A stretch of 7,806 nucleotides of DNA, taken from Propionibacteriaceae bacterium (GTDB lineage Bacteria > Actinomycetota > Actinomycetes > Propionibacteriales > Propionibacteriaceae). The notes beneath the pieces were generated by a model that ran no database searches, was not told the DNA's origin, and worked only from the letters and a program-made list of their open reading frames with translations. Position 1 is the first letter of the stretch. The number at the start of each line of letters is the position of its first letter. The stretch covers positions 1-7,806 of the forward strand of contig WQYJ01000088.1 of NCBI GenBank assembly GCA_009781325.1, given 5' to 3'. Of this stretch, positions 1 to 6,348 are shown piece by piece. The translations under genes and the position numbers were made by a program.

Positions 1-348
1 AAGGAGCAGACACTGATCGACTGCCTGATCAACGTTGGTGCTGCCGGAGGCTCCGACAACTTGCTGCACTCACTGGGTAGTCTGACTCGGCTCGATGCCG
101 TCCTAGCCGCTGAGATGGCAGTTAGCGCCTCTCACAGCGCTCGTGCTCGCCTTGGCTGGGTACTAGAAACCAAAGGGGACGACTGGCGAGTCCTGGACGA
201 TACGGTCACAAAGTTAGCCACATCGCTAGGTGCTGGCCCGTACTACTTCTGGTCGGCCACCGCACCGAAGGACTCATTTTGGGTCAAGCGGTGGAAGCTA
301 TACCTGCCTCACTCAGAAGAGGAGATGGCTTCATGGCTCACGAGTTAG
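1..348 (+). CDS. abiEi: AbiEi-type antitoxin, type IV toxin-antitoxin system (3' end; start lies outside the window)
   Basis: Frame 1 is open from the first base, so this is the last 115 residues of a longer protein. I identify it as the C-terminal domain of an AbiEi antitoxin from its order (a helical segment, then LGWVLET, then a C-terminal DSFWVKRWKLYLP strand pair) and above all from the AbiEii gene directly downstream. In characterised AbiE systems AbiEi has an N-terminal winged-helix DNA-binding domain that represses the operon, and a C-terminal domain needed for antitoxicity; the toxin and antitoxin are not reported to form a stable complex. Only the C-terminal region is visible here, so the DNA-binding part and the promoter are off the left edge. 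The stop codon lies 16 nt inside the toxin gene, which suggests translational coupling. The family call rests on context more than on motif strength. Confidence 0.75.
   Translation, partial: KEQTLIDCLINVGAAGGSDNLLHSLGSLTRLDAVLAAEMAVSASHSARARLGWVLETKGDDWRVLDDTVTKLATSLGAGPYYFWSATAPKDSFWVKRWKLYLPHSEEEMASWLTS
321..324 (+). promoter_or_regulatory. Ribosome binding site that sets the AbiEii start
   Basis: GGAG lies 8 nt before the ATG at 333, inside the last codons of the antitoxin gene. The reading frame can be extended upstream to a TTG at 279, but that codon has no comparable site and would add residues unlike the family's N-terminus. Confidence 0.65.
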
Positions 349-1268
349 GCTTCACCGGCTTTCAGACTGATGCCGTAGAGAAGGTCATTCGCCTGTTGAC
401 TATGCTCAACGCGATCTACGCTGACTCGTGGCTGCGGTCGCGTGTCTGCTTGCACGGCGGCACAGCGATTAACCTGTTCGCGCTCGATGTGCCTCGGTTG
501 TCGGTGGACATCGACCTGAACTACATCGGCAACGCCGAGCGCGAGGCAATGATGGCCGAGCGCAAAGATACCGAACAGGCCATCATAGACGCCGGAAGAC
601 TGGCTGGGTTCACAGTGATGCCAGGGAAACCCGAACACTCGGGGCGCAAGTTCCTGCTCAACTACCAGGGAAGCCACGGCTCAGACCATGTAAAGGTCGA
701 TCTCGACTACCTCAACCGTTCGCCCCTGCTTCCCGTCGAGCCGGACACCATCCATCTTTCCAGTGGCGGCAAAGTCACTTTCCCCATCAACTCGGACATC
801 GAACTTTTCGCTGGCAAGACCAAGGCCCTCGTCGAGCGCGTGGCGGTCCGCGACCTGTACGACATCTCCCAGATTAGCCGACGCTTACCCACTCTTTACG
901 CCGATGGTGACGAGGTGCTGCTACGCCGAGTCCTGCTCTACTACCTGTCGGTGTCCAGCCCCTACCCCAGACCATTCCGAGTTGCCGACCGCTTTGCTGG
1001 ACGCGAGAGAGAAATCACTGTCGCTCTCCATCCAATGCTGTTGACGGGCGACGAACCAACCCTTGCCGACTTGATCGACACCGCCGAGAAGTACATTGCC
1101 AAGGTGTCCCAACCCCGCGACGACCACGAGGCCGAGTATCTTCACCGAGCCGCTCGTGCCGACTTTGCACCGGAGTGTCTGTTTACTGACTACCCTGACA
1201 CCTTGGCCGCTGCCCATACAGACCCTGCAGCCGCCTGGAAGATGAGACACCTCGCCAAGACGCTGTGA
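333..1268 (+). CDS. abiEii: AbiEii toxin, nucleotidyltransferase of a type IV toxin-antitoxin system
   Basis: This is a 311-residue cytoplasmic nucleotidyltransferase of the AbiEii family (DNA polymerase beta-like fold). Visible motifs are the nucleotide-binding signature HGGTAINLF (residues 41-49) followed by the metal-binding pair in LSVDIDL (D59, D61); KVDLDYL (121-127) in the second strand region; and ELFAGKTKALVERVAVRDLYD (157-177), matching the family's E-x-x-x-x-K...R-D-L-Y-D core. The length is close to the roughly 300 residues usual for AbiEii, and all the key acidic and basic residues are present, so it looks intact. Known family members are GTP-binding toxins, and a related enzyme modifies tRNA acceptor ends. 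AbiE operons give phage resistance by abortive infection and stabilise mobile elements. The ATG at 333 overlaps the antitoxin stop. No phage or other defence gene is visible on the right side. Confidence 0.9.
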   Translation: MAHELGFTGFQTDAVEKVIRLLTMLNAIYADSWLRSRVCLHGGTAINLFALDVPRLSVDIDLNYIGNAEREAMMAERKDTEQAIIDAGRLAGFTVMPGKPEHSGRKFLLNYQGSHGSDHVKVDLDYLNRSPLLPVEPDTIHLSSGGKVTFPINSDIELFAGKTKALVERVAVRDLYDISQISRRLPTLYADGDEVLLRRVLLYYLSVSSPYPRPFRVADRFAGREREITVALHPMLLTGDEPTLADLIDTAEKYIAKVSQPRDDHEAEYLHRAARADFAPECLFTDYPDTLAAAHTDPAAAWKMRHLAKTL

Positions 1269-1440
1269 ACCGTCCGCCAATGCCACCACATTGCCGCCAG
1301 AATCCACCCAAGGAGACCGCACCCAGCCGGGTATACTCAGAGACGACGTTCCCCTGAATGTCCTAGCCAAAACCAGGGAATCGCCTACAACCGGAGCTAA
1401 CCGTAGACGACCCAAGGGGCCCGAAAAGCGCCCAGTGGGC
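1269..1440. other. Non-coding gap after the AbiE operon
   Basis: About 170 bases without a convincing gene. A 68-codon plus-strand frame starting at 1291 is low-complexity Pro/Arg/Thr-rich, has no plausible ribosome site, and runs through the tRNA-like element and the hairpin, so I do not call it. I see no clear terminator directly after the toxin stop at 1268. The nearest strong hairpin is at 1471-1506. Confidence 0.5.
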
Positions 1441-1467
1441 CAAGGTACAAATCCTTGCCCCGCTACT
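1441..1467 (+). tRNA. tRNA 3'-end fragment (T-arm and acceptor strand only), possible attachment-site remnant
   Basis: Bases 1441-1445 (caagg) pair perfectly with 1453-1457 (ccttg) around a 7-base loop TACAAAT, close to the tRNA T-loop consensus TTCRANY but with A in place of T55. The next bases, CCCCGCT then A then CTA, have the length and position of the acceptor 3' strand, discriminator and tail. From memory this is close to the end of actinobacterial initiator tRNA (CCCCGCTACCA). No partner AGCGGGG exists within a tRNA length upstream and no regular D-arm can be drawn. An anticodon-like loop CCGAAAA at 1421-1427 with 4 of 5 stem pairs is followed by a variable loop that is too long. It is therefore a fragment or decayed gene, not a working tRNA. 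It ends 3 nt before the hairpin, as a tRNA and its terminator would. Confidence 0.45.
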
Positions 1468-1470
1468 AGA

Positions 1471-1506
1471 AAAGGGCTTCTAACTAGAAATAGTTAGAAG
1501 CCCTTT
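1471..1506. terminator. Perfect 16-bp hairpin with GAAA tetraloop, probable bidirectional terminator
   Basis: The left arm aaagggcttctaacta (1471-1486) and right arm tagttagaagcccttt (1491-1506) are exact reverse complements around the loop gaaa. On the plus strand the stem ends in a short T run (TTT). On the minus strand the transcript would end GCCCTTTTCT. Either direction could terminate: plus-strand transcription from AbiE or the former tRNA, and minus-strand transcription from the IS3 remnant. Confidence 0.75.
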
Positions 1507-1518
1507 AGCATGTCCTAT

Positions 1519-1766
1519 CTATCCGTAGAGTATGGTCAGGTCATCAAAGGTGCCTGTGGCTGACGGATTGAGATAGAGTGGTTCTGTATCGGCGTACTCA
1601 GTTTGGTGACCCAAGTTCCGAATCGTCTCACCAGTACCACCCCTAGCAACTCAGTGACCCGAATCACCGCCGCCGTACCCGAGGAATACTGATCCCTAGG
1701 CTCCCGATACATTCTAATCGCCCGCTCCGTAAACTCAGGCGAATGCCTATTACGTGTGTTCGACAT
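1519..1766 (-). pseudogene. IS3-family transposase OrfA remnant, frameshifted and truncated
   Basis: The minus-strand frame starting at the ATG at 1766 begins MSNTRNRHSPEFTERAIRMY, then REPRDQY and TELLG. This is the usual N-terminal pattern of IS3-family OrfA helix-turn-helix proteins (R-[YH]-SPEF-x-ERAVRM...H-R-D-x-Y...LG). At about 1646 the match moves to the neighbouring frame, which reads GTGETIRNLGHQTEYAD, like the family's G-x-x-T-[VL]-R-x-W-V-R-Q-A-E segment. One base has therefore been lost or gained, and the family's conserved Trp is changed. The shifted frame ends at 1519. No OrfB (DDE catalytic) sequence is visible. The same frame extends upstream to an ATG at 1790, which is not typical of the family. 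It marks an old insertion in this junk-rich gap. Confidence 0.7.
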
Positions 1767-1901
1767 GACTCCAACCTTCCTTTCAATCACGAAACAAACT
1801 CAAGTTTCCTTACACACCGGGTCGATTCAGCGATACCGTAGAGATATCGAGGGGAGCGTTGGCTTCGCCTTCAATGATGAACTAACCGAAAGAGACACGT
1901 C
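1767..1901. other. Gap before the first lipoprotein gene
   Basis: 135 bases between the IS3 remnant and the lipoprotein start. It should hold the promoter of the lipoprotein gene, but I cannot point to a convincing -35/-10 pair. Terminal inverted repeats of the insertion sequence are not recognisable. Confidence 0.35.
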
Positions 1902-3077
1902 GTGAAGAAAACTATTCGAGGTGTAGCGATGGCTGTTGTCGCTGCTCCATCGCCACCAGCCAAAGCCGCCAGAGCAGGTTGGTGTAGTGGTAGTTGTCGG
2001 GGAATGATGGTGGGGCTCACGGTCGCCTTGATCTGTTGTTTGACAAGTTGCACTCGTCTTGATGATCAGAATACACCAGTCGATCCCAATCCTCCTTCGA
2101 TCCAGGTTTCTGACTCGGTTACTGCGGGGCTTGGGCCGACACGCGACGACCTTCCTTTCGCGCCGTTTGTTAGTGTCATCAGTGCTTTCACCTCGGTGAG
2201 CCACAGTGTTAATGATGAGGTGTTAAGAAACCGGTGGGATGAGATCCAGGCTTTCCAAGCTGAGTGTATGAAGAACCGTGGATTCACTTATTATCCTGAA
2301 CCATGGGCACCGGTAGGTGACGACAGAGGTTTTTTTGCCGACGGTGATCAGCTAGTGTTGCCTCACCTACCCGGAGACCGGGAGGAAGCAGCTCGCATCG
2401 GATACGGCCTGCTGCCTCCAGAAGAGCTTTTGCTATGGGATAGTGATGAGGCACAGCGGAATGCTCTGTATCGCGAGTCATTGAGCAGAACCGCACAAAT
2501 CCAGTATGATCTCGCGCTAAAAGGAGACCCCAACACTCCTTCCGAGTCTGAGTCCGTAAAAAGTTGTGGTTTACTCTCCATTGAGAAAAACCCAAGTCCC
2601 GAGTTTGATCTCGGTGCTAAGGGTTTATTCCGCACCCATTACAGCGCGCTAATCCTGGCAATGCATGAACTAGTGTATGAGGAAGTAATGGAGGATCCAC
2701 GGACTCTCTTTCTCAACGCCACCTGGGGTGCGTGCATGGAAGACCGCGGTTTCAGTCTAATCTCGGGGTTCTATTGGAACGAACACAACATCAGCCCGTG
2801 GGCGGCTCAAACACTTGCCCTGAGAACACGAGCTGATGGTTCGTTGGGTGACACTTGGTACAACTACCAGTACGATGAGATCACGCCCGCTGAAGAGAGG
2901 TCTCTTCTTGGGACAGAGATTGAAGTCCAGATTGCCCTCGCTGACTACGATTGTCGACAAGAGTCTGGCTACATGGAGCGCTACCTCGCTATTCAGATCG
3001 AATTAGAGTCCGAGTTTGTTGAGCAGCACCACACCCAGCTTGACGAAATGATGGCTTTCGCTGAGGAGCATGGTTGA
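1902..3077 (+). CDS. Secreted lipoprotein with four cysteines and repeated C-M-x-x-RGF motifs, unknown function (paralogue 1)
   Basis: I do not recognise a named family. From the GTG at 1902 the protein has 391 residues. A lipobox LTSC at 47-50 follows a hydrophobic stretch (MMVGLTVALICC, 35-46), so the mature protein should be lipid-anchored outside the membrane. Four cysteines outside the signal (C122, C222, C278, C351) recur in the paralogue at 5087, apart from shifts in number, and could form two disulfides. The segments ECMKNRGF (121-128) and ACMEDRGF (277-284) look like an internal repeat, with DCRQESGY (350-357) as a weaker third copy. The C-terminal third is acidic and probably helical. 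The start is uncertain: MKKTIRG gives a normal charged signal start, but about 27 residues of Pro/Ala/Cys-rich sequence separate it from the hydrophobic core. ATG codons at 2004 and 2007 would give an uncharged signal peptide. It reads towards the ABC permease gene, which lies on the other strand. Confidence 0.85.
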   Translation: MKKTIRGVAMAVVAAPSPPAKAARAGWCSGSCRGMMVGLTVALICCLTSCTRLDDQNTPVDPNPPSIQVSDSVTAGLGPTRDDLPFAPFVSVISAFTSVSHSVNDEVLRNRWDEIQAFQAECMKNRGFTYYPEPWAPVGDDRGFFADGDQLVLPHLPGDREEAARIGYGLLPPEELLLWDSDEAQRNALYRESLSRTAQIQYDLALKGDPNTPSESESVKSCGLLSIEKNPSPEFDLGAKGLFRTHYSALILAMHELVYEEVMEDPRTLFLNATWGACMEDRGFSLISGFYWNEHNISPWAAQTLALRTRADGSLGDTWYNYQYDEITPAEERSLLGTEIEVQIALADYDCRQESGYMERYLAIQIELESEFVEQHHTQLDEMMAFAEEHG

Positions 3078-3198
3078 GTCGGAAGGACATTCGTTTCCCT
3101 GACGGGTGTTAACATACTCTTCATACAGTAAAGCGCGAGGGCAACATGCAACGGTCACCCATCAATGGACCGCTTCGGGGTTCGGAGCCGAAAGGGTC

Positions 3199-4476
3199 TC
3201 ATGTGCCCTGTTGTAGAGCGGTGGCGGGTTCAAGGCGGGCGGCCCGGATTGCGGGAATGAGGCCAGAGATGGCTCCAAGTAGGCTCCCAGCAACGGTAGC
3301 GACACCGACAACACGGAGGTCGAGCACTGGGGTCCAATCGTTGGCGGCAGCAACGCTGACGACTGTAAGCACTACGGCAGCAGCACCAGCGAGACCGCCG
3401 AGTAACCCGACGAGGGAGGTTTCCGTAACGAACTGAGCGGCGACTTGGCCCCGGGTTGCGCCGATGGCGCGGCGTAACCCGATTTCTCCGCGACGTTCGA
3501 TGACAGAGAGTGAAGAGACCACAGCGATCGTGACCCCACCAAGTAGAAGTGCGACGAGGCCAAGCGTGAGGAAGAGTGAGTTTATGTCGGCCGTGAGTTG
3601 TTCGCGAAGCTGTGACGGAGGCAAGGGCATTGCTATATCGTATCCAGTAGGATCATTGGGGTTCAGTGCAAGCCCAATTTGCTCATTTACGAGGGGTCCG
3701 GCGCCGAGTTCAAGGTGGACATACAAGTCGAGAGGTCGGTCGAGGCTGAGGGTGGTTCGCGCCGTAGACTGGGGCACTATGACCGCCTCAAGAAGAATGC
3801 CAGCCCGTTCGGTGTAACCTAGAATACCGATGACTGTGTAAGGAACATCGTTGATGAACACAGCGGGCTGGTTGTCAACGCGGGTGATTCCGAGTAGCTG
3901 GGCGGCCTTCACTCCGAGTACCGCAACTCGCTCCGCCCGTTGTTCGTGAAACAGGTCGATCCAGGTTCCTACTGTAAGCGTCCCGGAGACAGCGTTTAAC
4001 CCCCCTGGAGTTGCAGCTACTACACCAGGTTTCCGACTAGGTGGAGCCGTGGGATCGAAAACGGGCGATGCGTGGATGTGTAGGTTTGTGTTGTCGATCT
4101 CAGTGACTATCCCTGCCGCAAGAACCCCGTTTAGTCTGGCAGCTCGTTCGTCGGCATCCCACGGCATCTCGTTAAGAGGTCGTCCTGGGTTCATAGGGTC
4201 TTCCCCGACCCGAACTACTCCGTGGGTGGCTGCGACTTCATCGAACCGTGTCTGAAGGCGATGGGTGCCGGTTTGAGCTAGCCCGATGGTGGCAACCAGT
4301 GATCCGATACCCAATACCACCACCAATGCCGTAAGGGTTAGTCTACCGGGTCGACCAGAAAGCCCGATGATCGCTTCGCCCACCATGTCGTATAAGCGAA
4401 ATCGATTGGCACGGGAAACCGTAGCATTGATTTGCAAGCGGGGGGACATATTCTTCGGTCGACACTTCCTGGTCAT
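3199..4476 (-). CDS. ABC transporter permease, MacB/FtsX family
   Basis: A 425-residue integral membrane protein with the MacB/FtsX layout. It has a first membrane segment at about 46-66 (LTLTALVVVLGIGSLVATIG), a large extracellular MacB-type periplasmic core-like domain (about 70-295), and three more membrane segments near 300-325, 352-377 and 387-411. The hallmark cytoplasmic loop ERRGEIGLRRAIGATRGQV (327-345) and the terminal P-x-x-A-L-x-x-G are present. Family members work with a LolD/MacB-type ATPase as mechanotransmitters that move lipoproteins, peptides or drugs, or that control cell-wall hydrolases. The start ATG at 4476 overlaps the ATPase stop (ATGA), the usual arrangement for co-translated ABC genes. 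The frame looks complete, but its partner ATPase and probably its promoter have been deleted upstream, so it may no longer be expressed or functional. The substrate is unknown. Confidence 0.88.
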   Translation of the reverse strand: MTRKCRPKNMSPRLQINATVSRANRFRLYDMVGEAIIGLSGRPGRLTLTALVVVLGIGSLVATIGLAQTGTHRLQTRFDEVAATHGVVRVGEDPMNPGRPLNEMPWDADERAARLNGVLAAGIVTEIDNTNLHIHASPVFDPTAPPSRKPGVVAATPGGLNAVSGTLTVGTWIDLFHEQRAERVAVLGVKAAQLLGITRVDNQPAVFINDVPYTVIGILGYTERAGILLEAVIVPQSTARTTLSLDRPLDLYVHLELGAGPLVNEQIGLALNPNDPTGYDIAMPLPPSQLREQLTADINSLFLTLGLVALLLGGVTIAVVSSLSVIERRGEIGLRRAIGATRGQVAAQFVTETSLVGLLGGLAGAAAVVLTVVSVAAANDWTPVLDLRVVGVATVAGSLLGAISGLIPAIRAARLEPATALQQGT

Positions 4477-4718
4477 GCTGTGAGTTCTTCGAGTTGTCCG
4501 TCGAGCACAACGAATCGTCTACCAGCCCGCTCCGCCACACTCGGATCATGGGTAACTAGCACCACGGTCAGCTCTTTCCGGTTGAGTTGGTCGAGCAGGT
4601 CTAGCACACTAGCTGAGGTGGTTTCGTCGAGATTTCCGGTTGGCTCATCGGCTAAGAGTAGCTCAGGTTTGCCGACGGTTGCGCGTGCCATTGAAACCCG
4701 TTGGCGCTCTCCACCCGG
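4473..4718 (-). pseudogene. ABC transporter ATP-binding protein, C-terminal part only
   Basis: About 80 residues of a LolD/MacB-type ATPase remain. Visible are the tail of the signature region (PGGERQRVSMARA; the usual LSGGE has become QPGGE at the break), Walker B with the catalytic glutamate (LLLADEP), the D-loop TGNLD, and the switch histidine in LVTHD, ending DGQLEELTA. The Walker A P-loop, Q-loop and the rest of the roughly 220-residue domain are missing. Further upstream the same frame (to an ATG at 4802) has no ATPase likeness and is antisense to the peptidoglycan-binding fragment. Without Walker A it cannot bind ATP normally. The stop overlaps the permease start, so this is that permease's own partner. 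The break at about 4713-4718 coincides with the start of the opposite-strand PG-binding remnant. Confidence 0.88.
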
Positions 4719-4921
4719 CTGCAGTTGGTGCGCTTCAACGCTCCGCGAACAAGTGTTATGGGGCCTGTCTGGTTGTAGACAACAACTGGGGGCCAGAGAC
4801 AACTACTGCTGTCAGGTCGATCCAAACTCGCGTTGGCACCACGGTTGATGGACAGTACGGCCCTCTGATTCGCGACAAGATGGTCCACAACCTCTCCTGT
4901 ATTAGGAACTCGATTATGTGA
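4715..4921 (+). pseudogene. Peptidoglycan-binding (PGBD type 1) protein, C-terminal fragment
   Basis: From about 4715 the plus strand reads a C-terminal peptidoglycan-binding repeat of 68 residues. Its pieces are PAAVGALQR, NKCYGA, LVVDNNWGPETTTAVRSIQ, then TTVDGQYGPLIRDKM. This matches the PG_binding_1 pattern V-x-x-LQ...LN...DG-x-[FY]-GP-x-T...AV...Q...DG-x-[FY]-GP. The tandem D-x-x-[FWY]-GP elements are the domain's signature. Upstream of 4715 the same frame (open to 4640) is antisense to the ATPase and carries no PGBD likeness, so the N-terminal part, including any signal peptide, is gone. Proteins of this type are normally exported and bind the cell wall. Its position, divergent from the ATPase and upstream of a lipoprotein gene on the same strand, suggests it once belonged to the same system. 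No ribosome site for a shorter product is apparent. Confidence 0.75.
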
Positions 4922-5068
4922 GACTTCTGGATATGTCCACCGCGACAAGCCACGGGCCCGAGTAGAGCGTGTCGCACCCTAACCGCGCTGGTATCGTGGT
5001 CTCGAAGTGGAGAACTCATCCTCTGCGGTGGCGGTTGATCGTAGCGCGCATACTAGGTCGTCACCACG

Positions 5069-5077
5069 AAGGAGGAG
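5069..5077 (+). promoter_or_regulatory. Strong ribosome binding site of the second lipoprotein
   Basis: AAGGAGGAG ends 9 nt before the ATG at 5087. It is an almost ideal Shine-Dalgarno site and fixes the start of this gene. The site is far stronger than anything before the paralogue at 1902. Confidence 0.8.
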
Positions 5078-5086
5078 AAAGTAAGA

Positions 5087-6192
5087 ATGAGACGATCAAA
5101 GAGGTATTACCTACTGGTGACTACGCTGGTGGTCAGCTTGGGAGCGTGTACCGTGATCGAAAAACCAGCAGAACAAACAGCTATCGGTATTTCTGACGCG
5201 CCAGGCTCGACCGAAGTCGCAGAGGCTGATTCTTACCTCGGATGGTACTACCCGGCCCGCGATGACCTACCTTTTGCCCCCTACACCTATACAATTAGCC
5301 ATTTCACTGCGGAAGACTACAGCGCAGATGAAGATGCGTCGAAGACCAGGTGGGTTGAGATCCAAGGGTTTCTTGCAGAGTGCATGCATGAGCGAGGGTT
5401 CACATATTATCCAGTGCCCTGGACAACACTGGAGGCTTCCTCGGGGTTCTTTTCCGATGGGGCTCAGTTGATACTGCCCCGTCTACCCGATAGTCGGGCT
5501 GAAGCTGCTCGTATAGGGTACGGCGTAATGCCACCGCAACAACTTGAGCTCTGGGATAGTTTTGAGCAAGAGCAGAACTCGTCATACCGAGATTCGCTTA
5601 GCCCGCAGGCTCGTGACCAGTATGATTTCGCTCTCCACAGAGATCCGGTCTCCACAGCCGGAACGCAGAGCGAGCCTGCATGCGGGCAGCTCGCAGTTGA
5701 ACGTTACCCGAGTGTAACTCGCGAGCCCAGCGCGAAGGAGCAGTTCGTGCGGACATTCATAGATCTATACCAGGCAATGAATACGCTGGATTACCAGGAC
5801 ATTTACTCGAATCCGAGGCTTCGTACTCTCAATGCCGAGTGGGCTGGTTGTATGAATAAACGTGGGTACGATTTCACGTCTGGTTTTTCCATGACGAGCA
5901 TAATGTAGATCCGTGGGCGTCTAGGATGTGGGCCTGGAGAACCCGCGCGGATGGCACACTCGGTGACACATGGTATCACTATGAGTATGACGAGGCGACC
6001 CCAGAAGAGGAGCGATCATTACTGGGAACGCAGGCCGAGGTTCAGATTGCACTGGCTGATTTCGATTGCCGGGAGGAGTCCAACTATCTGGAGCGTTATC
6101 TCGCCATTCAAATCGATCTGGAGTCAGCTTTCGTGGACCAGCATCGTGCCCAACTTGACGAAATGCTGGCCTTCGCGGATCAACACCGTTGA
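5087..6192 (+). pseudogene. Secreted RGF-type lipoprotein, paralogue 2, interrupted by a one-base frameshift
   Basis: The first part (5087-5908) encodes 273 residues. It has a signal peptide with charged start MRRSKRYY, hydrophobic core and lipobox LGAC (C21), then a domain closely similar to the protein at 1902, sharing DDLPFAP, AECM-x-x-RGFTYYP, DG-x-QL-x-LP, EAARIGYG and LWDS. Cysteines 99, 199 and 255 match those of paralogue 1. The frame ends at a TAG at 5906. The homology continues without a gap in the next frame (HDEHNVDPW, then RTRADGTLGDTWY, EERSLLGT, VQIALADFDC, LAIQIDLES) to 6192. Adding one T to the T5 run at 5884-5888 would restore a 368-residue protein with the junction SGFFHDEHN, matching SGFYWNEHN in paralogue 1. 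The fourth cysteine lies after the break, so the short product would lack a disulfide partner. A sequencing error or slippage during expression are alternatives to true inactivation. Confidence 0.85.
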
Positions 6193-6348
6193 ACGCCCGA
6201 AACAAGGCGACTCCATTCCAAGACGCCTGGCCCCATTGCATACGACTCACCCACATGATCATCTCCTCGACAACCTTGTCCTTAATCGCCGAACGGGAAT
6301 GCTTTCACCGACGTAAACAGCGGCAGGCCAGCCGATGTCAATCCAAGG
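6193..6348. other. Convergent gap between the second lipoprotein and the Tat-signal operon
   Basis: 156 bases between two genes that read towards each other. I expected a bidirectional terminator but see only a weak pairing of aggcg with cgcct across a long loop. A short open plus-strand frame here is discussed under the rejected items. Confidence 0.4.

Noticed and set aside
921..1415. 164-codon minus-strand open frame
   Set aside because: Antisense to the 3' half of the AbiEii gene. Its sequence has no domain-like pattern and no ribosome site, while the plus strand has clear family motifs.
1380..1467. A complete tRNA, possibly tRNA-Phe (GAA in an anticodon-like loop CCGAAAA at 1421-1427)
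   Set aside because: Position 33 is C, not T. The variable loop would be 8 bases, no D-arm forms, and no 5' acceptor strand complementary to CCCCGCT is present. Only the 3' end is tRNA-like.
1291..1497. 68-codon plus-strand open frame after the AbiEii gene
   Set aside because: Low-complexity Pro/Thr/Arg composition, no good ribosome site, and it runs across the tRNA-like element and into the hairpin arm.
1827..2204. 125-codon minus-strand open frame rich in His/Thr/Ser
   Set aside because: Antisense to the start of lipoprotein 1. The His/Thr-rich run merely mirrors the repeated GTGG/TAGTGG bases of the signal-peptide region.
4724..4802. N-terminal extension of the ATPase frame up to the ATG at 4802
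   Set aside because: It has no ATPase motifs (no Q-loop or Walker A) and is simply the reverse strand of the PG-binding repeat. It is not a fusion domain.
4432..4848. 138-codon plus-strand frame over the ATPase/PGBD junction
   Set aside because: Ser/Arg-rich antisense shadow of the ATPase with no domain. The PGBD likeness is in another frame.
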